Shown here in pieces: positions 1 to 7,815 of a stretch of 64,000 bases of DNA (positions are counted from its first letter, which is position 1; every line of letters starts with the position of its first letter). The DNA is taken from positions 1,980,001 to 2,044,000 of the forward strand of contig NZ_CP007202.1 in assembly GCF_000941055.1 (NCBI RefSeq), in the 5' to 3' direction. Under the pieces are notes generated by a model that was not told the DNA's origin, searched no databases, and saw only the letters and a program-made list of their open reading frames with translations. The position numbers and the translations under genes were made by a program. The stretch comes from Siansivirga zeaxanthinifaciens CC-SAMT-1. Its GTDB lineage: Bacteria > Bacteroidota > Bacteroidia > Flavobacteriales > Flavobacteriaceae.

Positions 1-638
1 AAGATAGTATTGTTTTCGATATACCAGCGCAGTCAAAAAATCCCGAAAGCAAAGTTGTGCCACTGGCGCTGCAATTACTCTTAGAGAATGCTGTAAAGCA
101 CAATATGGTTACGCCCAGTCGCCCTTTGCACATTAAAATTTACGAACAAGACCAGCAATTAATTGTAGAAAACAATTTGCAACCCAAACAAATAGTTAAA
201 AAAAGTAGTGGTGTGGGACTAAACAACATCAAACAGCGCTACGATTTACTAACAAACAAAAAAATTAATATTCAACAAGAAGCAAACCGTTTTGCAGTAG
301 CAATACCTATGCTTACAAAACAAATAACCATCATGCATACAACAACAAATTCAATGATAGACGATAGCTACGTGCGTGCGCGCAAACACGTAGAAGAATT
401 AAAAGGCTTTTATTACAGTTTAATTTCGTACTGCCTAGTCATTCCTTTTCTCATATTTGTAAACTATAAAACTTACTGGCATTTCCAATGGTTTTGGTTT
501 CCTATGTTAGGCTGGGGACTTGGTTTAAGCATCCAGGCATTCCGTGTATTTGTAAGCAATAAATTTTTAGGAGGCAGCTGGGAAAAGCGAAAAATCGAAC
601 AATTTATGCGCGAAGAAGAAAAAAAACAATGGCATTAA
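1..638 (+). CDS. Sensor histidine kinase (LytS/YehU type), C-terminal part, fused to a 2TM domain; 5' end outside window
   Basis: The frame is open from base 3, so the gene starts upstream of the window. The visible part has the end of a histidine-kinase ATPase domain: the N-box ENAVKHN just after base 57 and a GVGLNNIKQRYDLL-type G-box near 210-250. The phosphoacceptor region is out of view. After about 90 visible residues the protein continues without a stop into a 2TM domain (RKHVEELKGFYY, then two hydrophobic helices at about 415-470 and 490-550). The kinase would autophosphorylate and pass phosphate to the LytTR regulator encoded at 1093-1851. Having the 2TM domain at the C-terminus is the odd point, since a separate 2TM gene follows immediately. 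Family call is good; the sensed signal is unknown. Confidence 0.8.
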   Translation, partial: DSIVFDIPAQSKNPESKVVPLALQLLLENAVKHNMVTPSRPLHIKIYEQDQQLIVENNLQPKQIVKKSSGVGLNNIKQRYDLLTNKKINIQQEANRFAVAIPMLTKQITIMHTTTNSMIDDSYVRARKHVEELKGFYYSLISYCLVIPFLIFVNYKTYWHFQWFWFPMLGWGLGLSIQAFRVFVSNKFLGGSWEKRKIEQFMREEEKKQWH

Positions 639-650
639 AAACTCAAAACA

Positions 651-980
651 ATGAACACATCCAATCAACATACGCAATCCCAATTCGATAGAGAAAACGC
701 TTACCTACGAGCCGAAAAGCGCATTAAAATGCTAAAAGGCTTCTATTGGCATCTGTTTTGGTACCTGGTAATTAACATCTTTTTACTGGTTATGCTGGCC
801 ATTAACGTAAAGAACTTCGACTTATGGCGCGCCGAAAATTTTTCAACCGCATTCTTCTGGGGCATCGGTTTGGGGTTTCATGCGCTCGGGGTTTTTGGCG
901 GCAACCTACTCTTTTCTAAAGACTGGGAAGCGCGGGTCATTCAAAAATATCAAGACAAAGAAAACAAACGTTGGGAGTAA
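651..980 (+). CDS. 2TM domain-containing membrane protein
   Basis: A 109-residue protein of the 2TM family (PF13239 type). The recognisable block is RAEKRIKMLKGFYWHLFWYL at about residues 21-40, which opens the first membrane helix; a short linker and a second helix (FFWGIGLGFHALGVFG) follow, then a charged tail ending in KRWE. It starts 12 bp after the kinase gene and precedes the LytTR response regulator, so the three are probably one operon and the protein may be an accessory to the kinase. It resembles the C-terminal domain of the preceding kinase, so the two probably arose by duplication. Biochemical role of 2TM domains is not known to me. Confidence 0.8.
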   Translation: MNTSNQHTQSQFDRENAYLRAEKRIKMLKGFYWHLFWYLVINIFLLVMLAINVKNFDLWRAENFSTAFFWGIGLGFHALGVFGGNLLFSKDWEARVIQKYQDKENKRWE

Positions 981-987
981 CATATTT

Positions 988-1050
988 AGGGCGTTCCCTT
1001 TCAGGTCGGGCTTTCCGCGCTACACGGTAGCCCGCTCCAATCCCTAACAC
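988..1050. repeat. Compact GC-rich element, resembles a dispersed flavobacterial intergenic repeat
   Basis: Between the 2TM gene and the response regulator lies a GC-rich block unlike its AT-rich surroundings. It starts GGGCGTTCCC and ends CAATCCCTAAC, with an internal inverted repeat (CGGGCT near 1007 and AGCCCG near 1028) able to form a hairpin. From memory, sequences of the form GGGCGT..CGGGCTTTCCGC..CAATCCCTAAC recur between genes in many Bacteroidota genomes; I cannot run a search here. It could be a mobile repeat, a structured RNA element or a terminator-like signal. There is no T-tract after it on the + strand. Confidence 0.4.
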
Positions 1051-1092
1051 AACAACCAAAGTATCATTCCAAATTAAAAAATAAATCATCCT

Positions 1093-1851
1093 ATGAAGGT
1101 TCTTATCATCGAAGACGAAAAACCATCGGCACGCCGCTTACAACGCATGTTAAATGCACTAAACATAGAAGTAGAAACCCTGCTGCATTCCGTAGAAGAA
1201 TCTATAAACTGGTTTCAAAACCACCCGCATCCCGATTTAATATTCTTAGATATTCAATTAAGCGACGGCTTATCGTTCGAAATTTTCGAGGCTATCGAAA
1301 TAAAAAGTGCCGTAATTTTTACAACTGCTTACGACGAGTATGCGCTGCAAGCCTTCAAATTAAATAGCATCGATTATCTTTTAAAACCCATCGACGATAC
1401 CGATTTGGCAAATGCAGTAGAAAAGTATCAAGAACGCACCCCAAAACACCAACCCGTTTCCATCGATTTTAATGATATCAAAAAATTGCTTGTAAATCCC
1501 GTAGACCGCAGTTATAAAAAACGCTTTTCGGTAAAAGTGGGTCAGCACCTAAAACTAATAAATATCGATGATGTGGAGTGTTTTTATAGCGAAAATAAAG
1601 GCACTTACCTCTATACAACCGAAGGAAGAAACTATTTGCTAGACACCACCTTAGAGGTGTTGGAAAACGAGTTAGAGCCACAAACCTTTTTTCGGATAAA
1701 CCGAAAATTCTTTGTAAACATTAATGCTATAAAAGATATGGTAAGTTATACCAACTCCCGTTTGCAAATAAAATTAAATACGTATAACGAAGACACGGTT
1801 ATTGTAGCTCGCGAGCGTGTTAAAGATTTTAAAACCTGGCTAGAGGCTTAG
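1093..1851 (+). CDS. LytTR-family response regulator
   Basis: A 252-residue response regulator. Receiver domain at residues 1-120 with acidic pocket E7/D8, phosphoacceptor D53 in LIFLDIQL, the conserved Thr in FTTAYDEY near 80 and the Lys of LLKPID near 98. The LytTR DNA-binding domain fills residues 145-252 (FSVKVGQHLKLINIDDV, then FFRINRKFFVNINAI), the fold of AgrA/LytR-type regulators that bind short direct repeats. It lies downstream of the kinase and 2TM genes and is their likely partner. Its stop codon overlaps the stop of the convergent lpxD-like gene in a shared TTAG. Confidence 0.9.
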   Translation: MKVLIIEDEKPSARRLQRMLNALNIEVETLLHSVEESINWFQNHPHPDLIFLDIQLSDGLSFEIFEAIEIKSAVIFTTAYDEYALQAFKLNSIDYLLKPIDDTDLANAVEKYQERTPKHQPVSIDFNDIKKLLVNPVDRSYKKRFSVKVGQHLKLINIDDVECFYSENKGTYLYTTEGRNYLLDTTLEVLENELEPQTFFRINRKFFVNINAIKDMVSYTNSRLQIKLNTYNEDTVIVARERVKDFKTWLEA

Positions 1852-2906
1852 CTTTGTTGTTTGGCTAATTTGCGCATAACCACCCACTGTTTTAGCATAT
1901 CGCGAGCGTCTTGTGCGGGGTAGCCTAATACGGTTTTGCCGGCTTCAACATCGCCAACCACTCCCGAACCAGCGCCTATAGTGGCCCCCGAATGAATGGT
2001 GGTATGGTCTTTAATAGAAGCACTGCCGCCGATAATAACGCCGTCGCCCAAGGTAACAGAACCTGCGAGTCCGCTATGGCCAGCCATAATACAAAAACGA
2101 CCCATAACACTGTTGTGAGCAATTTGAACTAAATTATCTATTTTACAGCCATCGCCAATAATAGTGGCGCTAAATTTGGCACGGTCTACACAAGAATTCG
2201 CGCCTATTTCTACATAATGACCAATAATAACATGTCCTATTTGTGGTATTTTTACCAATCCGCGACCATCGTCACTGGGTCTGTATCCAAAACCATCGGC
2301 TCCAATGCTAACGTTTGTATGAAAAATACAGTGGCTGCCAATAATACAACGCTCTCTTATCACTGTTCCAGACCAAACAGTGGTGTGGTTTCCTATGGTT
2401 GTTTCATCAAATACACAAACGTTAGGGTATAAAACCACGCCGTCGCCCAATTGTACATCTTTACCAATGTAGCAATGTGCGCCTATTTTACAATCTTTTC
2501 CTAGGGTTGCTGTTTCGTGTATAACCGCTGTTGGATGAATTTGAGTATCGAATACGGGTGGTGCCGGGTTGAATAACTCCAAAACCTTAGCCATAGCCAA
2601 ATCGGCATTTTTCACCTTAATAAGCGCCCTGTTGTCGCCAGTTTCCACAGTTAAATTGTCGTTTATAATGGCAGCACTGGCCTTAGAAGTTTCCCATTGT
2701 TTTAAGTATTTACTACTTCCTATAAAGGTTATGTGGTTTTCTTGGGCTGCTTTTAATTGCTCTGGTCCTTTAATAAGGTTTGTAGTTGTGCCAATTAATT
2801 CACCTTGTAAAAAGGTGTTAATAGCTTCAATGGTGTAAGATTTTTTCAAAAAAGGCTTATTAGTTAGTTCGAACGAAGTCCTTGTAAAACTAAACATAAA
2901 AACCAA
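1848..2906 (-). CDS. lpxD: LpxD-like UDP-3-O-acylglucosamine N-acyltransferase
   Basis: A 352-residue acyltransferase of the left-handed beta-helix type. LpxD adds a second hydroxyacyl chain from acyl-ACP to UDP-3-O-acylglucosamine in lipid A synthesis, in the cytoplasm. Residues 25-115 are the uridine-binding N-terminal domain; from about 120 there are hexapeptide repeats of the [LIV]Gxxxx form. The catalytic His is in IDNLVQIAHNSVMG. The N-terminus is about 20 residues longer than usual (SYTIEAINTFLQG is where most homologues begin), so the start could be M1 (2906), M4 (2897) or further in. Flavobacteria often carry a second LpxD copy in an lpxC/lpxA operon; this one stands apart from those genes and may be that paralogue. 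Confidence 0.85.
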   Translation of the reverse strand: MVFMFSFTRTSFELTNKPFLKKSYTIEAINTFLQGELIGTTTNLIKGPEQLKAAQENHITFIGSSKYLKQWETSKASAAIINDNLTVETGDNRALIKVKNADLAMAKVLELFNPAPPVFDTQIHPTAVIHETATLGKDCKIGAHCYIGKDVQLGDGVVLYPNVCVFDETTIGNHTTVWSGTVIRERCIIGSHCIFHTNVSIGADGFGYRPSDDGRGLVKIPQIGHVIIGHYVEIGANSCVDRAKFSATIIGDGCKIDNLVQIAHNSVMGRFCIMAGHSGLAGSVTLGDGVIIGGSASIKDHTTIHSGATIGAGSGVVGDVEAGKTVLGYPAQDARDMLKQWVVMRKLAKQQS

Positions 2907-2929
2907 ATAAATAAGTAAATATCAATTAT

Positions 2930-4102
2930 TTATTCTTCCAGCCTGTTTTCATCAAAAGCCGAAGGAAGTAATTTAGGAATCACTTTAATAACCAACGGTA
3001 GTAAAATGGCGCCGCCAGGAAGTAAAAATATGGCTAAACTTGGTATCGATTTAAAAATGTCTAATAACTGCTCGTGTACTTTTTTTTGTTCTTCGGCATT
3101 TAAATCTCTTACTGTCGATTGGGTTAGTAATACCATTAATTCTTTGCTGTCTTTTAATTCCTGGTACAAGCGTTTACTGTTTCTAGTAATTAATTTCATA
3201 ACCATTTTACTAGAGTTGTTATAAAAGCTTTGTATGATGTTTTTAGAATTTAAAAGGGCGATACGGTCTTTATTAGTCGTATAAAAACTGGTAATAGCAG
3301 CAATGCTTTTGTTAATGGTGTCGCTGTCTACATTTAAATCGGTTCCCAATTGAATTAAATAGCGTTTTTCGGTAGGGTCTATGGTTTTATCGCTCCAGGT
3401 TGCCATACACGCCAGGTCCATAATATAAAGTTTCTCTAACGGGTTTTTAATGTTTGCAATGGCTTCTTCATAGCTTATGCTGTGGTTAGAATGAAAGCGC
3501 AACGACGATTCAAAAAGTTTAATTAAACTTTCGTCGTATTGGTTTTTAACTTCTTTGGCATTTAAAACATCTAAAGTAATGGTTTCAATAGCCGCTTCGA
3601 GGTACTTTATATAGTCAATAGAAATAGAGGCTGTTTTTAAATATTGTTCGTAAGCCAGTACATCAACATTTAATAAAGCATTAATAATGATGTAGTTAAA
3701 GTTTTTGGTAATAAAGTTAGCATCAATTTGAACCCGCTTATGAATAATCTTTTCTAGTTGTTCGTGCGATTTGTTTCCGCCAAGTAATCCCTTAAAAAAA
3801 GAAGTTTTTAATTCGTTAATCTGGGTGTAAAAATCAATGACACTTTCGGTAAACGGTATATTGGAGTCTGAATGGGCGTGGGTATGCAGTAAGGCCAGAC
3901 ACAAATTGGTTTTACAAAGTTCTTCATCGGTTAAATCCTTTTTGGTTATTACCTGGTTTACAACTTCCAAGTTGTTACCATAAATAAAACCACAGCTCCG
4001 AAGGGCTTCGTAAAACGGCTCCTTACTCAGGTTTAAAAAAGTATCATTTTTAGATACAATCTTAAGTAATTTCTTTATCCAACCAATGCCAGAAGGGTTC
4101 AT
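2930..4102 (-). CDS. LETM1-related biofilm-associated protein
   Basis: A 390-residue protein. The C-terminal stretch IFKSIPSLAIFLLPGGAILL, followed by PLVIKVIPKLLPSAF, is the membrane-associated segment shared with eukaryotic LETM1 and with a flavobacterial family named LETM1-related biofilm-associated protein. The N-terminal 300 residues are helical, with a TerB-like acidic stretch (MDLACMATWSDKTIDPTEKRYL). Eukaryotic LETM1 acts in mitochondrial ion homeostasis; the bacterial function is not established. It lies 23 bp upstream of the lpxD-like gene on the same strand, so they may be cotranscribed. Start chosen at MNPSGIGWIKK; no alternative looks better. Confidence 0.75.
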   Translation of the reverse strand: MNPSGIGWIKKLLKIVSKNDTFLNLSKEPFYEALRSCGFIYGNNLEVVNQVITKKDLTDEELCKTNLCLALLHTHAHSDSNIPFTESVIDFYTQINELKTSFFKGLLGGNKSHEQLEKIIHKRVQIDANFITKNFNYIIINALLNVDVLAYEQYLKTASISIDYIKYLEAAIETITLDVLNAKEVKNQYDESLIKLFESSLRFHSNHSISYEEAIANIKNPLEKLYIMDLACMATWSDKTIDPTEKRYLIQLGTDLNVDSDTINKSIAAITSFYTTNKDRIALLNSKNIIQSFYNNSSKMVMKLITRNSKRLYQELKDSKELMVLLTQSTVRDLNAEEQKKVHEQLLDIFKSIPSLAIFLLPGGAILLPLVIKVIPKLLPSAFDENRLEE

Positions 4103-4254
4103 TGTTTTTTTTTATTTAACGCTATAAATGTAGTGTTTTAGGCTAAAATAAAGAAAATAATTGCATTAACATTATTTTAACAAAACCGCTCTTCTTGTTT
4201 CTTCGTAGGTATGCATGAGAACCACATAATTAACTTAAATAAAATCTCAGAAAA

Positions 4255-4905
4255 ATGAAAAATTTAAAAACAGTATTAGGAATTGGAGTTATAGCGGTAG
4301 CTAGTTTCTTCATCATTGCAGCCGATCACATTGATGCACCTGCAGTAAAAGGGGGTAGTAGTGATATTACCGATTTTTATGCCTTCCAGGGGCAAGACAC
4401 AAACAATATCGTGTTTGTTGCCAATTTACAAGGCTTATTAAGTCCGATGGCAACCAGCGAAGCCATGTTTCAAGAAGATGTGTTAATTGAATTTAATATT
4501 GACAACACAGGCGACAATGTAGAAGATTTAGTAATTCAAGCCATTCCAAGAAACGGTACGATGTACTTCTTTGGTCCGGTAGCGCCTGCAAAACCAGGTT
4601 TAGAAAGCACCATCATGACCAATGCAACAGCCATGGGTAGTGTTGCAATTACACTTTACGGTACAAATGCTATTACAAGTTCAAATGCAGGCATGAAGTT
4701 TTTTGCAGGACCACGCGACGATCCTTTCTTTATGGATTTTGCTCAATATTCTGCCATTATTGGTGGTACAGCAGCAGGGTTTAACAATCCGGGTGCCGAT
4801 ACTTTTGCAGGCAGTAATGTATTATCTGTAGTTGTTGAGGTTCCTAAATCGATGATTGGCGGTACAGGCACTATTAATACCTGGGTAGAATCTAAAAGAA
4901 AATAA
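4255..4905 (+). CDS. DUF4331 family exported protein
   Basis: A 216-residue secreted protein. Residues 1-23 are a signal peptide (KNLKTVLGIGVIAVASFFII), and the mature part begins with the DUF4331 signature ADHIDAPAVKGGSSDITDFYAF. DUF4331 proteins are periplasmic or cell-surface beta-rich proteins of unknown function, usually in pairs with TPR proteins and TonB-dependent receptors, as here. A second, split DUF4331 gene starts 27 bp downstream. The mature start rich in His and Asp could bind metal, but that is inference. Start codon follows a purine-rich stretch (ctcagaaaa). Confidence 0.85.
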   Translation: MKNLKTVLGIGVIAVASFFIIAADHIDAPAVKGGSSDITDFYAFQGQDTNNIVFVANLQGLLSPMATSEAMFQEDVLIEFNIDNTGDNVEDLVIQAIPRNGTMYFFGPVAPAKPGLESTIMTNATAMGSVAITLYGTNAITSSNAGMKFFAGPRDDPFFMDFAQYSAIIGGTAAGFNNPGADTFAGSNVLSVVVEVPKSMIGGTGTINTWVESKRK

Positions 4906-5293
4906 AACATAACAACCTTAAAATTTACAATTATGAAACGTATAAACAATATAAAAGTATTCGCAGTAGCACTAGCTGTATCCTTAGTTTCCTTTAACTG
5001 TAACGATAACGATAGCGATAAAATGATGAATATGGGACCTGATTTCTCGGGGATTTACATGCAAGAAGATCAAATGGGACGACCAGCGGTAAACACCGTT
5101 TTTGTATCGGCCTCAAGCAAAGATAATTTTAATGTTACAGAGCCTTCTAAACAAAATGCGGCTTTTCAAAGCATGTTTCAAACCAACTTGCAAGCCTTAA
5201 GTCCGGCGTTTGCAAATGCGGGCGATAAAAATGCTTTAAACCTAGATGCAGCTGCCTTTACAGGTATTCTGGCAACCGATGTTTTAAATGTTT

Positions 5294-6221
5294 ACCAGAC
5301 GGGACATATCCTTAAAATTAGGATTGTCCCGTTTTTTTTTACTCTGAAAACCCGTATTAATACTGGATATTTTTAAAAGTAAGGGGTTAATATCGCTGGT
5401 TTGAACTTTTTTATTTTGAAAACCGAATTTATTTGGAAATATCAAACCGGTAAGGAGTCTTTTGTTGTGAATATCACCATCAACGTATTGTTTATCAAAG
5501 TTTTGTAATTTAGATAAGCCTTTTTTATAAGTTTCAAAAATATCTTTCTGTTTATTTTGAGCCTGTTCTAAAAGTTCAAGCTCATCCAAAATATCCTGAT
5601 ATCTTTTTTTAGCCTGAGTGTACTCTGATTTATCCATTTGACCATCAATAAACAAGTCTTGAATTTTGATAAGTTTATCATTTATGAGTTTGACTTTCTC
5701 GTAATGTTTAGGCCCTAGTTTAGAAGTCAGTAATTGCTTTTGAAGTTGTTCCTTAATTATGATTTGTAAAAGTTCAAGAACAGGCTTATTAAGTGTGATG
5801 CTTTTTAAAAAAGACATAAACGACGTTTCGGCCTCTTCAATGCGATACCTGCCTTTGCACGGGCTAATACAGTGATAATAGGCGTAATGTTCAGAGCGAC
5901 CTTTGCAAACACTGGCAGTCAGAGGTCTGTTGCACTCAGGGCACAGCAAAAACCCTTTTAGGGGAAATTTAGTATTTATTCTGCTGTGCGTTACGTGATG
6001 CTTTTTCTTTTTAGCATCAAGTACCACCTGAACCTGGTCAAAAAGCTTTTTAGAAACGATAGGCTCATGAATACCATCCACAATAATTTCAGGCTCATCC
6101 TTATAAGCTTTAACAAAAACACCACCATAATAGATAGGATTTCTAAGAATAATAGAAAACATAGATTTAGAACTTTTTAAACCTTTACTATTGAGTTTGG
6201 TAAGGACTTCCTTTTGCGTAT
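5294..6221. mobile_element. 928-bp insertion carrying a truncated serine recombinase
   Basis: Boundaries are inferred from the interrupted DUF4331 frame: the host gene reads through base 5293 and resumes at 6222, with one ambiguous T shared by both ends. I see no long target duplication or terminal inverted repeats, which fits a serine-recombinase event, where the core is short, better than an IS element. The only gene inside is the C-terminal part of a large serine recombinase on the minus strand, 3' end at the left junction. Its catalytic N-terminus is absent, so either an internal deletion removed most of a larger element or a rearrangement replaced it. Confidence 0.65.
5299..5340 (+). terminator. 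Intrinsic terminator at left edge of the insertion
   Basis: GGGACA (5301-5306) pairs with TGTCCC (5325-5330), extended by ATCCT/AGGAT inside and a C-G, A-T pair outside, around a TAAAATT loop; nine T follow on the + strand. It would stop + strand transcription of the DUF4331 operon five bases inside the insert. It also lies inside the last codons of the recombinase frame. Confidence 0.75.
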
Positions 6222-6436
6222 CCTTAGATGGGCCAACAACGTTTTATGACGGAACCAATGTGCTTACCGGTAGAAATTTAACCGATGATGTTATTACCGT
6301 AGAATTGTTATTGATTTTTGGTGGTGAAGATTTTTCAGAAAATCCAACACTTTCAGACGATAACGTAAGTAGTAATGACAAGGCATTTTCAGCGTCATTT
6401 CCTTATTTAGCTTCTCCTTGGTAGAAGTTCATGCAT

Positions 6437-6481
6437 ACTCTGGAGTCTTTCTCTCAACTTTCTTAGACTCCAGAGTTTTTA
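6437..6481 (+). terminator. Intrinsic terminator after the DUF4331 gene
   Basis: Perfect 12-bp stem ACTCTGGAGTCT (6437-6448) / AGACTCCAGAGT (6465-6476), 16-nt loop, then a run of T. It separates the DUF4331 genes from the TPR lipoprotein gene at 6517. Confidence 0.8.
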
Positions 6482-6516
6482 TTTCAAACAAAAAATAATA
6501 ACCAAAAATCAAAATT

Positions 6517-7806
6517 ATGACTTTACGACTTATAACGCTGTTTTGTACACTGGTATCCGTGCTAAGTTGTACAATATCACCAAAACAAGTAACCCAAGTA
6601 CAACAGTATGAAGCTTATTTGCTTCCTGATAATAACCCCGATTTAAAAACTACAGCCGCCGAATTAGCCTTCTGGAAAGCTAAGCACCAAAAGCACCCCG
6701 AACAATTTCCTTATGTTGCTAAAATAGCATCTTGCTACAACCATTTATTTGGTATTACTGGCGATATCGATTGTTTGAAATTAGCAGAAACCTATTATAT
6801 GCAAGCTGTTGAAATGACGCACTACACCAATAGTGGTTACTTAAAAAGTTTAGCATCAAATTATATTTCACAACATAAATTTAAAGCGGCCTTAGCTTTA
6901 TTGAAAAAAGCCGAAACCATTGGCGACCATTTAGAAGGTACTCAAAAAATGTTATTTGATGTGCATTTAGAATTGGGTAATTACGATTTGGCTAAAACCT
7001 ATTTAGATACCTTTAGCGACGATTCCGATTTCGATTATTTAATTCGAGTAGCCAAATGGAGTGATCACCGCGGTCAATTAGATGTTGCCATAAAATATTT
7101 AGAAAAAGCGAGAGACAAAGCAGAATTTGCCAATAACAAATCTGAAAAACAATGGATTTATACCAATTTAGCCGATTTTTATGGACACCATGGTAACATT
7201 GAAGCTTCTTACCAACACTTTTTAAAAGCTTTAGAATTGAATCCTAACGATGCCTATGCCAAAAAAGGTATTGCTTGGATTGTTTATTCTCATGAGAAAA
7301 ATCCAAAGGAAGCCTTACGCATTATCGAATCGATTAGTAAAAATTATCATGATCCAGATTACTATTTATTACAAGCCGAAATCGCCGAATTTAAAGGCGA
7401 TGATAAGTTAAAAGATGCATTTTTAAATACTTATAAGATTGCTGTAGATAATAACAACTATGGCGATATGTACAATAAGTATAATGCACTACTTTATGCC
7501 GAAAACAAAGCAGAGAGCGCTAAAGCCTTAAAAATAGCCCACCGAGAAATTAATAACCGACCAACACCACAGTCTTACGATTTGTTGGCATGGACGTATT
7601 TTAATCAGGGTGATTATAAAGATGCTTTGCAAGTGGTAGAAACGCATATTGATGGTAAAACATTTGAACCTGAGGTTTTATTTCATGCCGCTAAAATTTA
7701 CAAAGCTTGCGGTGCGTTAAAAAAAGTTAATGTTTTGAAAAAAGAATTACAGGAAAGTACTTTTGAGCTCGGTCCCTTAATGGCTCAAAAAATAGAAAAC
7801 ATTTAA
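6517..7806 (+). CDS. TPR-repeat lipoprotein
   Basis: A 429-residue protein with a lipoprotein signal peptide (TLFCTLVSVLSC, acylated Cys at residue 18) and helical repeats of the tetratricopeptide type through the rest; a clear TPR is at about residues 215-250 (YTNLADFYGHHGNIEASYQH). It should sit on the periplasmic or outer-membrane side as a protein-interaction scaffold. It ends 9 bp before the TonB-dependent receptor gene and follows two DUF4331 genes, a grouping seen in other flavobacteria; it is probably the receptor's partner. Exact function unknown. Confidence 0.8.
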   Translation: MTLRLITLFCTLVSVLSCTISPKQVTQVQQYEAYLLPDNNPDLKTTAAELAFWKAKHQKHPEQFPYVAKIASCYNHLFGITGDIDCLKLAETYYMQAVEMTHYTNSGYLKSLASNYISQHKFKAALALLKKAETIGDHLEGTQKMLFDVHLELGNYDLAKTYLDTFSDDSDFDYLIRVAKWSDHRGQLDVAIKYLEKARDKAEFANNKSEKQWIYTNLADFYGHHGNIEASYQHFLKALELNPNDAYAKKGIAWIVYSHEKNPKEALRIIESISKNYHDPDYYLLQAEIAEFKGDDKLKDAFLNTYKIAVDNNNYGDMYNKYNALLYAENKAESAKALKIAHREINNRPTPQSYDLLAWTYFNQGDYKDALQVVETHIDGKTFEPEVLFHAAKIYKACGALKKVNVLKKELQESTFELGPLMAQKIENI

Positions 7807-7815
7807 ACAAAATTT

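Larger units (their letters stand above)
5284..6221 (-). pseudogene. Large serine recombinase, C-terminal fragment
   Basis: Open reading in the minus frame runs from the right junction to a stop at 5284-5286 (in-frame ATG at 6162). The protein resembles Bacteroidota serine integrases from the recombinase domain onward: EVLTKLNSKGLKSSKSMFS, then ILRNPIYYGGVF; a zinc ribbon (CPECNRPL ... then Cys pair near HCISPCKGRYR); and a coiled coil (residues 150-215 from the ATG). The N-terminal resolvase domain with the catalytic serine, normally about 150-200 residues upstream, is missing because the frame enters DUF4331 sequence. The last three codons (V-N-I) come from host DNA. It cannot recombine alone but may retain DNA binding if expressed. 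Confidence 0.75.
4933..6424 (+). pseudogene. Second DUF4331-type lipoprotein, split by a 928-bp insertion
   Basis: The N-terminal 120 codons (4933-5292) encode a lipoprotein: signal segment ending SLVSFNC, then DFSGIYMQEDQMGRPAVNTV, typical of the DUF4331 partner. The frame then runs into foreign sequence and stops at 5376. The missing C-terminus resumes at 6222-6424 (DGPTTFYDGTNVLTGRNL ... SFPYLASPW). Joining T5293 to C6222 restores codon TCC and the reading DVLNV-S-LDGPTTF with no visible loss, giving about 187 residues. The insertion is therefore precise. Function is probably lost unless the insert can excise. A strong terminator follows at 6437. Confidence 0.8.

Noticed and set aside
4209..6438. 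GTATGCATGAGAAC (4209) and GTTCATGCATAC (6427) as inverted ends of a mobile unit around the DUF4331 genes
   Set aside because: Match is short and has a 2-base gap; the right copy overlaps the terminator stem; the DUF4331 genes belong to a known module.
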